From a virus: DNA of 52,777 bases. The notes under the pieces were generated by a model. The model had not been told where the DNA came from and ran no database searches. It worked only from the letters and a program-made list of their open reading frames with translations. The stretch's first letter is position 1, and each line of letters starts with the position of its first letter. Positions 29,579 through 39,638 of the stretch are shown one piece after another. The DNA lies in IMG/VR virus record IMGVR_UViG_3300021960_000095, positions 1 to 52,777 of that record, one strand, 5' to 3'. A program made the position numbers and the translations under genes.

Positions 29579-32500
29579 ATGGCAGCAAAAACACCAATTA
29601 GAGGAGATTATAACGGTTCCGATTTAGTCGGATTATCCGAGTTTCTAGCTTCTGAATTCGTAGATATTTCAGATGGTGGTACTGGCGCTACTAATGCTTC
29701 TGATGCAAGAACAGCTTTAGGATTAGCAATTGGTTCAGACATTCAAGCATATCACGTCAACCTTGCTGATATATCTTCACTTGCAGTAACTGATGGCGGA
29801 ATAATTGTTGGCGATGGTAATAACTTTGTATTAGAAACAGGAGACACAGCTAGAACTTCTTTAGGACTAGGTACAACTGACTCCCCAACATTTAACAATC
29901 TAATACTTTCTGGAAACCTCACTGTTAGTGGTACAACAACCTCAATCAACACAGAAACAATTAATTTAGCTGATAACAATATAGTTTTAAATAGCAACGC
30001 TACTGGTTCTGCTTTAGAAGATGCAGGTATAACTATTGAGCGTGGAGATGACCCTAATAAAACACTTATCTGGGATGAAACTAATGACTATTGGACAGTA
30101 GGTTCTGAAACTTTTGTAGCTGCTAACTTTGCTGGTAGTTTAAGTGGAACTTCTGTATTAGCTGATGGTGTAACTGCAACTACACAAGCTGCTTTAGATA
30201 ATTCAACAAAAGTAGCTACAACTGAATATGTAGATTCTGCAGTAGCACAAGAAAACGAATTAGCAGAGATGAACGATGTTACTCTTACTAATTCACAAAA
30301 TGGAGACTTTTTAAGGTATAACGGTAGTGTTTGGATAAACGACGCTGTTGATTTGGCTACAGATACCGTAGGTGATTTCGTACAAAGTATTACTGGTGGA
30401 GACGGTCTTGCAATAGATGTAACTTCTGGTGAGGCACAAACCCCTACACTTTCTGTAAATGTAGACGATAGCTCTATAGAAATAAGCTCTGATAGCTTAC
30501 AAGTAAAAGCTCTTGGTATTACCAATGCAATGCTTGCAGGCTCAATTGAAAATGCAAAATTAGTAAACAGTGATATAACTTTTACAGACGGAACTACTCC
30601 AACTGTTGCAAGTCTTGGAGATACGATTACTTTTACTGGTGGCACTGGCGTAACAATTGCTAACACTGCTGGTAACTTTGATTTCAGTTTTGACATTGCA
30701 GAAGTAAAATCACAAGTAGACGAATATGCTCAAGACGCATTATACGATGCTTTCGTAGCTGGTACACAAACTTTAATTACTGTTGCTTATGATGATAATG
30801 CAAATTCAGTAAGTTACACAGTTGAAAATGATTTATCACTATATGACAATACTACTTCTGCTTTCATAACATTAACAAGTTTATCTGCTCCAAATGCAGA
30901 TGGTGTAAGTTATGACAATGCTAATGGTCAAATAACCTTAGCCAACATACCAAATTCAAGTCTTACAAACAGCAGTGTATCAGTAAGTGATGGTACAACT
31001 TCAACTGCTATTTCATTAGGCGACACAATAACATTTACAGGTGGAGCTGGTGTAGATATAGTCAATACAGCTGGTACTTTAGACTTTACTTTCGACCTCA
31101 CAGAAGTTGCTTCTGAAATAACTGAAGCTGCTCAAGACGCAATAGACGCTTTACTTACTGCTGGAACTCAAACAAGAATAACAGTTTCTTATAATGATGT
31201 CGCTAACTCACTTAGCTATACAGTAGATGATGACTTAGCTAATTACGATAACACCAACACTGCTTTCATAGATTTAACAGATTTATCAGCAACATCTGCT
31301 ACTGGTGTTACCTATGATAACTTAACTGGTACTATTGCCCTTGCTTCAATACCTAATTCAAGCCTTACAAATAGTTCTGTAACCATTAATGCTAATGCTC
31401 TATCACTTGGTGGAACATTAACATTAGTTACAGATGATATAGCAGAAGATGTTTCGCCAACTAATCTTTACTTCACAGATGAAAGAGCACAAGACGCGAT
31501 TGATGCAGCATTTAGTGCAGGTACTCAAACTAGAATTACCTACGCTTATGATGATAACGCTAACTCATACTCATTAACAGTTGATGATGACTTATCAAAC
31601 TACGACAACACTACTTCTGCATTTATTACAGCAGATAGTACAGATACACTTACAAATAAAACTTTTGATGCTAACGGTACTGGCAACAGTATTTCAAATA
31701 TAGAAGTTGCTGATTTAGCTGGTTCTGCTGTTGTTATAGAGTCTGAGGGGATTGCTTCAAATGATAATGATACAACATTACCAACTTCTGCAGCAGTTAA
31801 AGATTATGTAGACACACAAATTACAGCTCAAGACTTAGACATTACAGACGGAACAACAACGTCTGCAGTTGATTTAGATTCACAAACATTAACAATCCAA
31901 GGTACTGCTAATCAAGTAGATGTAAGTGTCAGTGGTCAAGTATTTACTGTTGCATTACCAAATGATGTAACTATAGCTGGTAACTTAACTGTACAAGGTA
32001 CTACAACACAAATAGATTCAAACACAGTTAATATCGGCGACAATATCTTAGTACTTAACTCAGACGAAACTGGTACTCCATCACAAAATGCAGGTATTGA
32101 AATTGAAAGAGGAACTGATACAAATGTAAGTTTGGTGTGGGACGAAACAAATGATTACTGGACAGTAGGTAGCAAAGATTTTGTAGCTACAAATCTTACT
32201 GGTACATTGAGTGCTACCTCTGTTTTAGCAGATGGCGTTACAGCTACAACTCAGAGTGTTAATGATAACTCTACTAAAGTTGCAACCACAGCTTATGTGG
32301 ATGCACAAGTTACATTACAAGACTTAGACTTCGCAGGTGATAGTGGAACTGGACAAGTAGATTTAGATAGCCAAACATTAACTGTTACTGGTGGAACAGG
32401 AATTACCACAACAGCATCATCACAATCTGTAACTATAGACATTGATTCAACTGTAGCTACATTAACTGGTACACAAACCCTAACTAACAAGACTTTAGGC

Positions 32501-35500
32501 GCTACAACAATTGCTGGACACTTAATTCCAGATACAGATGTATCTTATGACTTAGGTTCTAGCGCTCTTAAGTTTAGAGATTTATATCTAAGTGGTTCAT
32601 CAATCTACTTAAATACAAATACAATAACTTTAAATAGTGGAAACTACGAGTTTAGTGATGGTTCAAATGTCATCACAATGCCAATTGCTTCCACTGATAC
32701 ATTAGTTGCTAAAAACACAACAGATGTCTTAAGTAATAAAACTGTTGTTGATACAGATAACACAATGGTTAAAACTATTGTTGTTGATGTAACAGCAGGT
32801 AAATTTAGATTTAATGGTCAATCAGAAGCAATACTTAACTTAGAAGCAAATCAGAACTATAGGTTTGATACATCACATACATCTCTTGCTACAGACCCAT
32901 TTGCATTATCAGAAACAGTGGATGGTTCTAACACAGAAGTTAGCTCTACTTATGTAACAGATGAGTTTGACCCATCACAAATTATCTCTGACACAATCAC
33001 ATTTACAGCTGCTCACGGTTTAACAACAGGAGATGAAATAGTATACGACCAAAATGCTGACTTTGAAATTGATGGTCTTACAAACGGAACAAAGTATTAC
33101 GCAATAGTAGTAAGCAGTACAGAAATACAAGTAGCTGCTTCTACTTCTGATGCTGCAGCTGGTACACAAATAGCAATTGCAAATGGTAGTGCTACAACTA
33201 ACCAATTATTTAGAACATATACTTACACTTATGGTTCTGAATACACAACTGGTTTAACTACTGTAGGTACACAAGGTCAAGCTGGTTCTTACAAAGAATT
33301 AAGAGTACACACTACAACACCTACCTTATTCCCATTCTCTAGTGCAAATTCTAACAGAGGTGGTAATGCTAAAGGTAGGCCAGAAAGAGTTGGACGTTTC
33401 GTTGGTTTAGATACAGATGATGTTCTCATAAATAAGACTTTAGACCTAGAACTAAACACAATAAAGATTACTTATGCTGTAACTGTTGCAGTTGGTTCTG
33501 ATGGAAACAATAAATATTTCATAGACGGAGAAGAAACTGCTTCATTAGCACTTGTATCTGGATTCACATACATATTTGATTTATCAGATTCTTCTACTGC
33601 TACACATCCATTTAGATTAAATACTGGAAAAGACGGTACAGGAACAGCTTTAACAGCTGGTGTAACTTATGTTGGTACGCAAGGTCAATCTGGAGCTTAT
33701 GTACAAATTGCAGTTAACTCTACTACACCAGACTTAGTTTATTACTACTGTACTAGTCATTCGGGAATGGGTGGAAATTCAGTATTAACAGTTGCTGGTG
33801 CTGACCTTTCAACACAAACAACTGATGATTTAACACAAGGTACATCAAACTTCTATTATTCAGATACCTATGTAGATAATCATTTAAGCGGTGGTACTGG
33901 TATTGATTACACAACTGGAACAATCTCTGTAGAAGATTCAATAATTACTGCTCAATCAACCAAAGCTAGCCCAGTTGGAACAGACCAAGTATTAATTTAT
34001 GACGTATCTGGTACTTCATTAAAGAAAATTACAATTCAAGACATTGTTTCTCAAGCTGGTGCTGGTTCAATGTCAAGCTTTACATTAAGTGATGGTTCGT
34101 TAACTACACCAATTACAGACGCTGATACATTAACTGTATCTGGTGTAGCGAATGAAACAACTGTTGCAGTAGGAACAGACACATTAACAATTGGCTTAGC
34201 AGATGAAATAACCGCAGACATAAACGGTGCAATACACGTAAAAGCTAAAAACGAATCTGGTGCAACAATTACAAAAGGTACTCCAGTATATATATCTGGA
34301 CAATCTGGTTCTGGTCAAGAGTTTACAGTAGATGTTGCTGACGCTGACGATTCAGCAAAAATGCCAGCAGTTGGTATAGCTTATGCAGATTCAAACAACA
34401 ACTCTGAAATAACAATTGTTACACACGGTAAGTTTATAGGAATAGACACATCATCATTCTCAGTAGGAGATGACGTCTATGTTTCTACAACTGGAACATT
34501 AACAAGCACAATTCCAACTGGAGAAACTTCTGGAATACAAAAGATTGCTAAAGTAATTAGAAGTCACGCTAGCACTGGTCAAATCTATGTTATGGGTGCA
34601 AGCAGAACAAATGCTACACCTAACTTAGATGATGGAGATATATTCATAGGTAATGCTTCCAATCAAGCAGTTACAGCTTCATTAAATACTAAGATTTCTG
34701 ATTACCTAGGAGCTGGTGGAGATATCACAATTGGTGGTAACTTAATAGTTCAAGGTAGCACAACAACAGTAAACCAAACTGAAATAAATGTACAAAATGC
34801 TTTTGTCTTTGAGGGAGCTACTGCAGATGCATTTGAAACTACTTTATCTATAGAAGACCCAACAGCAGATAGAATTATAACTCTTCCAGATGATGACGGT
34901 ACTATTGCTTTAAATACAAGTGCATTAATTACAGGACAATCTGCACTTGTTGGTTCAATAGATACAGCAAATGACTTAGTTCTTCTTTATGATGCAAGTG
35001 CTACAAGCCTTACAAAAGTAGATGTAGCTACCTTGTTAGCATCAGCTGGTGCAGGTTCTTTTAACGACTTTACACTACAAGCTGATACTGGAACACCAGA
35101 AGTAGTAGCTGATGGAAACACAGTAACATTCACTGGTGGAACTGGTATTGACACAAGCGTAAGTGCTACAGATACAATAAACATCGCAATAGATTCTACA
35201 GTATTAACAACAAGTTCTAACTTAAATGATTTAGCTAACGTAAATGCTGGCTCTCCACAAAATGGAGAATCACTTGTTTACAACTCATCTAGTGGAAAAT
35301 GGGAACCATCTTACGTAAGCGGTGGTGGCGGTGGAGGAACTGCTGATTCTATAAAGATTGTTAACTATCTTGGTATAGAGAAATTCATAACAGTTTCTAA
35401 CTCTGAAATACCATTTATAGAATACGACGGTTCTTCAGATACTTCTGACCCATTACCAATATCTAACTCTGTATTAGACTTCCAAGAAACTGCTGATGGT

Positions 35501-35812
35501 GTAACTTTCGTTGATGATGATATCCAATTAGCTGTAGCTGAAGATACATTCTCAGTAATCGTTGATACTGCAGGAGATACTGCAGTAACTACTGAAGAAA
35601 CAGGCAACCAAGTTGGTTTCTTCACACAGGGATTAAAGAGAGGTTTTGTAGATGAGTTAGGTTTTAGCATAGGTGAAGACGGTATGGGCTTTAGGAATCC
35701 CGACAAATATGACGCAACAACTACAGTTCCTAGCGGTCAAAATATGATGATGGCTGGACCTATTACATTTTCTGGTACAATAACAGTACAAGGGAGGCTC
35801 GTAATTGTCTAA
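29579..35812 (+). CDS. Giant tail fibre protein with repeats and a cupredoxin-like domain (2077 aa)
   Basis: The longest protein in the window. It shows phage-fibre repeats (NSTKVATTEYVDSAV), two long duplicated blocks (residues about 110-222 and 799-911), three copies of an AQDA...AGTQT.IT..YDDNANS.S unit (about 380-690), and a TYDLGS/FRDLYLSGSS trimer module (about 985-1010). Residues about 1300-1400 look like a cupredoxin with H1343, C1391, H1394 and M1397, and a related copy around 1080-1265 lacks these ligands. A Gly-rich linker (near 1917) precedes a C-terminal domain. Adsorption or capsule binding is the likely role. It is trimeric by inference. Confidence 0.82.
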   Translation: MAAKTPIRGDYNGSDLVGLSEFLASEFVDISDGGTGATNASDARTALGLAIGSDIQAYHVNLADISSLAVTDGGIIVGDGNNFVLETGDTARTSLGLGTTDSPTFNNLILSGNLTVSGTTTSINTETINLADNNIVLNSNATGSALEDAGITIERGDDPNKTLIWDETNDYWTVGSETFVAANFAGSLSGTSVLADGVTATTQAALDNSTKVATTEYVDSAVAQENELAEMNDVTLTNSQNGDFLRYNGSVWINDAVDLATDTVGDFVQSITGGDGLAIDVTSGEAQTPTLSVNVDDSSIEISSDSLQVKALGITNAMLAGSIENAKLVNSDITFTDGTTPTVASLGDTITFTGGTGVTIANTAGNFDFSFDIAEVKSQVDEYAQDALYDAFVAGTQTLITVAYDDNANSVSYTVENDLSLYDNTTSAFITLTSLSAPNADGVSYDNANGQITLANIPNSSLTNSSVSVSDGTTSTAISLGDTITFTGGAGVDIVNTAGTLDFTFDLTEVASEITEAAQDAIDALLTAGTQTRITVSYNDVANSLSYTVDDDLANYDNTNTAFIDLTDLSATSATGVTYDNLTGTIALASIPNSSLTNSSVTINANALSLGGTLTLVTDDIAEDVSPTNLYFTDERAQDAIDAAFSAGTQTRITYAYDDNANSYSLTVDDDLSNYDNTTSAFITADSTDTLTNKTFDANGTGNSISNIEVADLAGSAVVIESEGIASNDNDTTLPTSAAVKDYVDTQITAQDLDITDGTTTSAVDLDSQTLTIQGTANQVDVSVSGQVFTVALPNDVTIAGNLTVQGTTTQIDSNTVNIGDNILVLNSDETGTPSQNAGIEIERGTDTNVSLVWDETNDYWTVGSKDFVATNLTGTLSATSVLADGVTATTQSVNDNSTKVATTAYVDAQVTLQDLDFAGDSGTGQVDLDSQTLTVTGGTGITTTASSQSVTIDIDSTVATLTGTQTLTNKTLGATTIAGHLIPDTDVSYDLGSSALKFRDLYLSGSSIYLNTNTITLNSGNYEFSDGSNVITMPIASTDTLVAKNTTDVLSNKTVVDTDNTMVKTIVVDVTAGKFRFNGQSEAILNLEANQNYRFDTSHTSLATDPFALSETVDGSNTEVSSTYVTDEFDPSQIISDTITFTAAHGLTTGDEIVYDQNADFEIDGLTNGTKYYAIVVSSTEIQVAASTSDAAAGTQIAIANGSATTNQLFRTYTYTYGSEYTTGLTTVGTQGQAGSYKELRVHTTTPTLFPFSSANSNRGGNAKGRPERVGRFVGLDTDDVLINKTLDLELNTIKITYAVTVAVGSDGNNKYFIDGEETASLALVSGFTYIFDLSDSSTATHPFRLNTGKDGTGTALTAGVTYVGTQGQSGAYVQIAVNSTTPDLVYYYCTSHSGMGGNSVLTVAGADLSTQTTDDLTQGTSNFYYSDTYVDNHLSGGTGIDYTTGTISVEDSIITAQSTKASPVGTDQVLIYDVSGTSLKKITIQDIVSQAGAGSMSSFTLSDGSLTTPITDADTLTVSGVANETTVAVGTDTLTIGLADEITADINGAIHVKAKNESGATITKGTPVYISGQSGSGQEFTVDVADADDSAKMPAVGIAYADSNNNSEITIVTHGKFIGIDTSSFSVGDDVYVSTTGTLTSTIPTGETSGIQKIAKVIRSHASTGQIYVMGASRTNATPNLDDGDIFIGNASNQAVTASLNTKISDYLGAGGDITIGGNLIVQGSTTTVNQTEINVQNAFVFEGATADAFETTLSIEDPTADRIITLPDDDGTIALNTSALITGQSALVGSIDTANDLVLLYDASATSLTKVDVATLLASAGAGSFNDFTLQADTGTPEVVADGNTVTFTGGTGIDTSVSATDTINIAIDSTVLTTSSNLNDLANVNAGSPQNGESLVYNSSSGKWEPSYVSGGGGGGTADSIKIVNYLGIEKFITVSNSEIPFIEYDGSSDTSDPLPISNSVLDFQETADGVTFVDDDIQLAVAEDTFSVIVDTAGDTAVTTEETGNQVGFFTQGLKRGFVDELGFSIGEDGMGFRNPDKYDATTTVPSGQNMMMAGPITFSGTITVQGRLVIV
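29906..30244 (+). repeat. Fibre block repeat, copy 1 (113 aa)
   Basis: Encodes LSGNLTVSGTTTSI, an NIVLNSN segment, IERGDDP, WDETNDYWTVGS, then NSTKVATTEYVDSAV. It aligns along its full length with 31974-32311. Confidence 0.85.
30715..31635 (+). repeat. Triplicated YDDNANS unit in the giant fibre
   Basis: Three units starting near 30726, 31128 and 31488. Each encodes AQDA, then AGTQT.IT..Y(D/N)D.ANS.S(Y/L)TV.(D/N)DL..YDNT. The first two also share a following NSSLTNSSV segment. Confidence 0.8.
31974..32311 (+). repeat. Fibre block repeat, copy 2
   Basis: Encodes IAGNLTVQGTTTQI, NILVLNSD, IERGTDT, the identical WDETNDYWTVGS, then NSTKVATTAYVDAQV. A shorter third relative (GGNLIVQGSTTTV) begins near 34730. 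These are intragenic duplications that lengthen the fibre. Confidence 0.85.
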
Positions 35813-37532
35813 ATTAGAAGTAAACCAAATAGATAAGACACCTACAGGTACTGAGGTAACTGTATTATCTGATTTGCACATAGGTGCTGAATTAAAGTTA
35901 AAAAACTACACAACAGCACAAATAACCGCTATACAGAATCCAAATGATGGTTCTTTAGTATGGGACGAAACAGAGGGAACTGTAAAAGTTTATAAATCAT
36001 CTAGTGCAACTTGGGTGCAAGTTGGTGGTACAGAACATACAAAAGCTTTCAATAACATTGAAGTAGCTGGTCAGTTAGATGTTGATGCATTGGTACAAAA
36101 CGATACATTGACGCTTATTGCTGGTCAAGATATGACACTTACTACCGATAGAATAAATCAAACTATCACATTTGCTCACAACGGTTTAGATACTTCTGCT
36201 GTGGCTCAAAACATAGTTCCTAGTCAAAATGATACTTATGACTTAGGTTCTGCATCCTTTAAGTGGAGAAACTTATATCTTGGTGGAGACACAATTTATA
36301 TGGGTGACTCTACAATTAGTGCAATCAATGTTGGTGTTAACGATGACAAAATTGTATTCTCAGACAAAATAGAGCTAGACGGAATAATAGATAGCTCTGG
36401 TGGTTCTGGAATCAGTGTCACTGGTAATATGAACATTGACGGTATAAAAACTGACTCTATAGGCGAAAAAACTGCAAGTAATAATGTAGCTATAAATAAC
36501 AATCTCGTCTTAGCCTCGGGTATAACAATAGACTTTACAGCTGGTTCTGCTACTGGACTTGGTGGTTCGGGTGGTGGAACAAATGCAAACTTATTAATGA
36601 ATGGTTCTTGGGATATATGGCAAAGAGGAACTGCAGGAACTTCTACATCTAATGGTAGACCACAATCTGCAGATAGGTGGGTAACTACAACTAATGTTTC
36701 ACAAATATCTAGACAAACATTTACTCAAGGACAAAGTGACGTGCCTAACAGTCCAGTATATTATGCAAGATGGTTCAGCTCAAACACTGGAAACTGCGTT
36801 ATGGAACAAAGAATAGAGGGTGTACAAACAGCTCAAGGACAAGATGTTACTTACAGTTTTTGGGCAAGAACTGCTTCGGGAACTAAAACATTAACAACTG
36901 AAATGAGACAAAACTTTGGTGTTACAGGTTCATATTCTGCTGCAGTAACTATTACTGGAACTGCTCACAGTATTAATGCTACTTGGACCCAATACACAGG
37001 AACTTTATCTATTCCATCAACAGCTGGTAAAGCAATAGGTTCTGTAAGAGACCTTGCCACACACGATTATTTAGCATTTATGTTTAAGCACACTGGTTCA
37101 TCTTTTGACATTTATATTGCAAATGTAAAACTAGAAATGGGAGGAAGTGTGACTCCATTTGAAAGATTACCTTACAATACAGAGTTAAATAACTGCGCAA
37201 GATACTTTCAAAAAGTTGGTGAGGGAACAAGCGCAATTATTGGCTGGGGTGGTGGTTCTCGTAACAACGTGTTAGACGGAATCCTACCCTATAAATTAGG
37301 CCCTATGTATAGATTCCCAGATAAAATTCATTCTGGACAATATAGATTTGTTAGAGGTATTTATAACGAATATGGTAACTACTTAAACCATAACTTCAAC
37401 TCTCACAGTGATGACGTTGGTTGGGGTTGTTGGAATGTTGATATTGGTAACAACCTTACAAACTACTTTTGTACAATTGCAGGTGGCAATTCAAGTATGA
37501 GGTGGATGTGGGATGCGGAGATAGGAGGTTAA
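35805..37532 (+). CDS. Tail fibre / receptor-binding protein with carbohydrate-binding-like tip (575 aa)
   Basis: TTG 35805 after AGGGAGG. Residues 1-75 are the shared fibre N-terminal module (SKLEVNQIDKTPTGTEV ... GSLVWDETEGTVKVY) also seen at 37796, 39378 and 45444. Residues about 140-165 are the TYDLGS/KWRNLYLGG module. From about residue 262 (LLMNGSWDIWQRGT) a jelly-roll domain follows (YARWFSS, VTYSFWARTASG, IYIANVKLEMG), like CBM-type tips of many phage fibres, ending in RYFQKVG and a terminal globular part. It probably binds cell-surface glycans. Confidence 0.82.
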   Translation: MSKLEVNQIDKTPTGTEVTVLSDLHIGAELKLKNYTTAQITAIQNPNDGSLVWDETEGTVKVYKSSSATWVQVGGTEHTKAFNNIEVAGQLDVDALVQNDTLTLIAGQDMTLTTDRINQTITFAHNGLDTSAVAQNIVPSQNDTYDLGSASFKWRNLYLGGDTIYMGDSTISAINVGVNDDKIVFSDKIELDGIIDSSGGSGISVTGNMNIDGIKTDSIGEKTASNNVAINNNLVLASGITIDFTAGSATGLGGSGGGTNANLLMNGSWDIWQRGTAGTSTSNGRPQSADRWVTTTNVSQISRQTFTQGQSDVPNSPVYYARWFSSNTGNCVMEQRIEGVQTAQGQDVTYSFWARTASGTKTLTTEMRQNFGVTGSYSAAVTITGTAHSINATWTQYTGTLSIPSTAGKAIGSVRDLATHDYLAFMFKHTGSSFDIYIANVKLEMGGSVTPFERLPYNTELNNCARYFQKVGEGTSAIIGWGGGSRNNVLDGILPYKLGPMYRFPDKIHSGQYRFVRGIYNEYGNYLNHNFNSHSDDVGWGCWNVDIGNNLTNYFCTIAGGNSSMRWMWDAEIGG

Positions 37533-37533
37533 A

Positions 37534-37803
37534 ATGTCAGACGTACCACAAAGTATATTAGACGATTTAATAGAAGACCCTCACGTATTAGAGAATATTG
37601 ATTACTGTGAGAAAGTTTATCATATTGAGCCCGATGAACCAGTGCTTATAAACATTTGGTTTACTGGTGATATTGACAATGTAAGCTGTAGTCCCGATTA
37701 TGAAGATAGAGCAGAAACAAATTCTTTTTGTGCTTTAGTCAAAGCTTGGGTAGATGCAGGAAACGAATTTAGAGAAAACAGGTATCCATTAGACGATGAG
37801 TAA
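37534..37803 (+). CDS. Small acidic protein between fibre genes (89 aa)
   Basis: ATG 37534 follows GGAGATAGGAGG, a very strong ribosome site. The 89-residue acidic product (MSDVPQSILDDLIEDPHV...) has three Cys and a hydrophobic strand VLINIWFTGD. It overlaps the next fibre's start by 8 bases. Small genes between fibres often encode assembly chaperones; that role is inferred from position. Confidence 0.6.
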   Translation: MSDVPQSILDDLIEDPHVLENIDYCEKVYHIEPDEPVLINIWFTGDIDNVSCSPDYEDRAETNSFCALVKAWVDAGNEFRENRYPLDDE

Positions 37804-39025
37804 AATAGTAGTAAGTGAGCTAGCAAGCCCAAGTGACAGTAAAATACTTTTTAGTGATGGTATTACTTTTGATACACCATTAAAACTTAAATCATATTTA
37901 GCAACACAAATAACAGCTTTAACTGGTATGACAGCTGGTGAAATAATATACGATTCTACAAACAAAAAAGTTAAAGTATATACAGGAACAGCTTGGGAAG
38001 ATATAGGTTCACTAGATGGAGTAAGGTCAACTTCTTATGATGTTATTAACGAAGCTTCTACAGGTTTTGGTGTAACTATAGAGGGAGTAAAACTCCAAGA
38101 TGGACAAGTTAATACAGATACAATAAATGAAACAACAGCTTCTGCTGGTGTAACTGTAGGCGGTGTTCTTCTCAAAGGTGCTGAAGTCAGTGTAGACACT
38201 ATCAATGAAAAGACTGCTGATACTGGCGTAACAATTGATGGAGTAGTATTAAAAGATTCTGGAATAACCGTTGCAGGACATATACTTCCTAGTGCAGATG
38301 TAACATATGATTTAGGTAGTGCAGGCAATAAGTTTAGAGATTTATATTTAAGTGGAAGTTCATTAACATTAGGTAGTCAAGAGATTACAACCGATGGTAC
38401 TTCTATTAGTCTTCCTACTGTAAAAACAGACAACATACAAGAAAAAACACCAGCTAGTGGTATAACAATACCTAGTAACGTAACCCTAACTGGAACAGTA
38501 GATGCTTCTGGTGGTACAACAGTAGGTTTTCCTAAAGGAAAATTTGAGCAAGTTGTTTATACTTTTAATGACACTGAAGCAACATACGCTATGCCAAACA
38601 GTGTTGATGGCGTAGAGGTAGCATTGTTGACTACAACAATAACACCAACTTCTGCTACTTCAGAAATTATGATAATGTTACAAATTTTTGGAGAATCTGG
38701 TCATCACGATGCAGTAGGTTTTATAAGTAGACAGCTTGCTGGAAATGCAGAAGTATACTTAAAACCAACAAATATAACTGGTACAAGAGGTGCTTTTCAC
38801 GTTGGTTACTACCCAGACACAGACTATAACTCCACACCACACTCAACTTCTTATCATCTTATTGATGCACCAGCTACAAATGGTAACGTTACTTATCGTG
38901 TAAGATTGGCTAAAACTAGTGGTGGTACTACAAACTTTAGATTCAATGGTACAATAAATACAACTACATCTTTAAACTATGAAAAAGGACACTCACAACT
39001 AACACTTATGGAGATATTGGCATAA
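37796..39025 (+). CDS. Tail fibre protein (409 aa)
   Basis: The N-terminal module (SKIVVSELASPSDSKIL ... GEIIYDSTNKKVKVYTGTAWEDIG, 1-75) is shared with three other fibre genes. Three short repeats follow, each with TINE.TA..GVT(V/I).GV.LK (residues about 80-160). A VTYDLGSAGNKFRDLYLSGSS module lies at about 168-188. From about 245 a globular C-terminal domain begins with KGKFEQVVYTFNDTEA and ends in LTLMEIL, of a type found at fibre tips. ATG overlaps the previous stop. Confidence 0.8.
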   Translation: MSKIVVSELASPSDSKILFSDGITFDTPLKLKSYLATQITALTGMTAGEIIYDSTNKKVKVYTGTAWEDIGSLDGVRSTSYDVINEASTGFGVTIEGVKLQDGQVNTDTINETTASAGVTVGGVLLKGAEVSVDTINEKTADTGVTIDGVVLKDSGITVAGHILPSADVTYDLGSAGNKFRDLYLSGSSLTLGSQEITTDGTSISLPTVKTDNIQEKTPASGITIPSNVTLTGTVDASGGTTVGFPKGKFEQVVYTFNDTEATYAMPNSVDGVEVALLTTTITPTSATSEIMIMLQIFGESGHHDAVGFISRQLAGNAEVYLKPTNITGTRGAFHVGYYPDTDYNSTPHSTSYHLIDAPATNGNVTYRVRLAKTSGGTTNFRFNGTINTTTSLNYEKGHSQLTLMEILA

Positions 39026-39381
39026 TGAATGAGTTGAATGATGCTCACATTGCTGAAGCTATATTAGCTTTAGAACCTAACGCACTATTTTCCGTGACAG
39101 GAATAGAAGAAGAAGATGTTAATTGGTTAAACGAAGACGATATAACACCACCAGATTGGGAAGATATTCTTGTTAAGGCACAAGAAATTGTTGATGCATA
39201 CAATGCTACAGAATACGCTAGAAACAGAGCTATTCAATATCCTACAATAGAAGAATTTGTAGAAGCATACACTGAAAAGGAAATACTAGGAGATTCAACC
39301 AAGTGGGATAAATATGTGGTACAATATAATAAGGTCAAATCAGACAATTCTAAACCTACTGAAGAGGAAGCCTCACCATGA
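39025..39381 (+). CDS. Probable tail-fibre assembly protein (118 aa)
   Basis: A 118-residue acidic protein with NWLNEDDITPPDWEDIL followed by YARNRAIQYPTIEEFVEAY (about residues 63-81). The Y.RNRA..YPs.eE motif recurs in small phage proteins next to tail fibres, some of which are fibre-assembly factors. Start ATG at 39025 overlaps the previous stop (TAATG), and the gene overlaps the next by 4 bases (ATGA). Confidence 0.6.
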   Translation: MNELNDAHIAEAILALEPNALFSVTGIEEEDVNWLNEDDITPPDWEDILVKAQEIVDAYNATEYARNRAIQYPTIEEFVEAYTEKEILGDSTKWDKYVVQYNKVKSDNSKPTEEEASP

Positions 39382-39638
39382 GCACAATAAGAGTATCACA
39401 AATTGAATCGTTAGATGCAAATAATACAGCTTTAATAGTCAATTCAGACTTACAGATGAACGCTCCGCTTACGATAATAAATAAAACTCAAGCTGAAATA
39501 GATGCATTAACAGGAATTCCTAGAGGTCAAATAATATTTAACACAGATTCGAAGACTTTAACCCAGTATAATGGGGTTAAGTGGATTGAGTATAATCAAT
39601 CTCAAGTAAACATAGGACTGGTGGTAGCACTTGGCTAA
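39378..39638 (+). CDS. Stand-alone copy of the fibre N-terminal module (86 aa)
   Basis: MSTIRVSQIESLDANNTAL ... IDALTGIPRGQIIFNTDSKTLTQYNGVKWIEY aligns with the first 75 residues of the fibres at 35805 and 37796, but the gene ends after 86 residues. It may be a remnant of a fibre whose shaft and tip were lost, or a free adaptor that caps an attachment site. It is intact, with an ATGA start overlap. Confidence 0.7.
   Translation: MSTIRVSQIESLDANNTALIVNSDLQMNAPLTIINKTQAEIDALTGIPRGQIIFNTDSKTLTQYNGVKWIEYNQSQVNIGLVVALG

Noticed and set aside
19980-35706. Long - strand open frames opposite the tape measure and fibre genes (for example 19980-20717, 30088-30696, 35365-35706)
   Set aside because: They lie fully antisense to well-supported genes, lack ribosome sites and have composition dictated by Thr/Ser/Ala-rich codons on the other strand.
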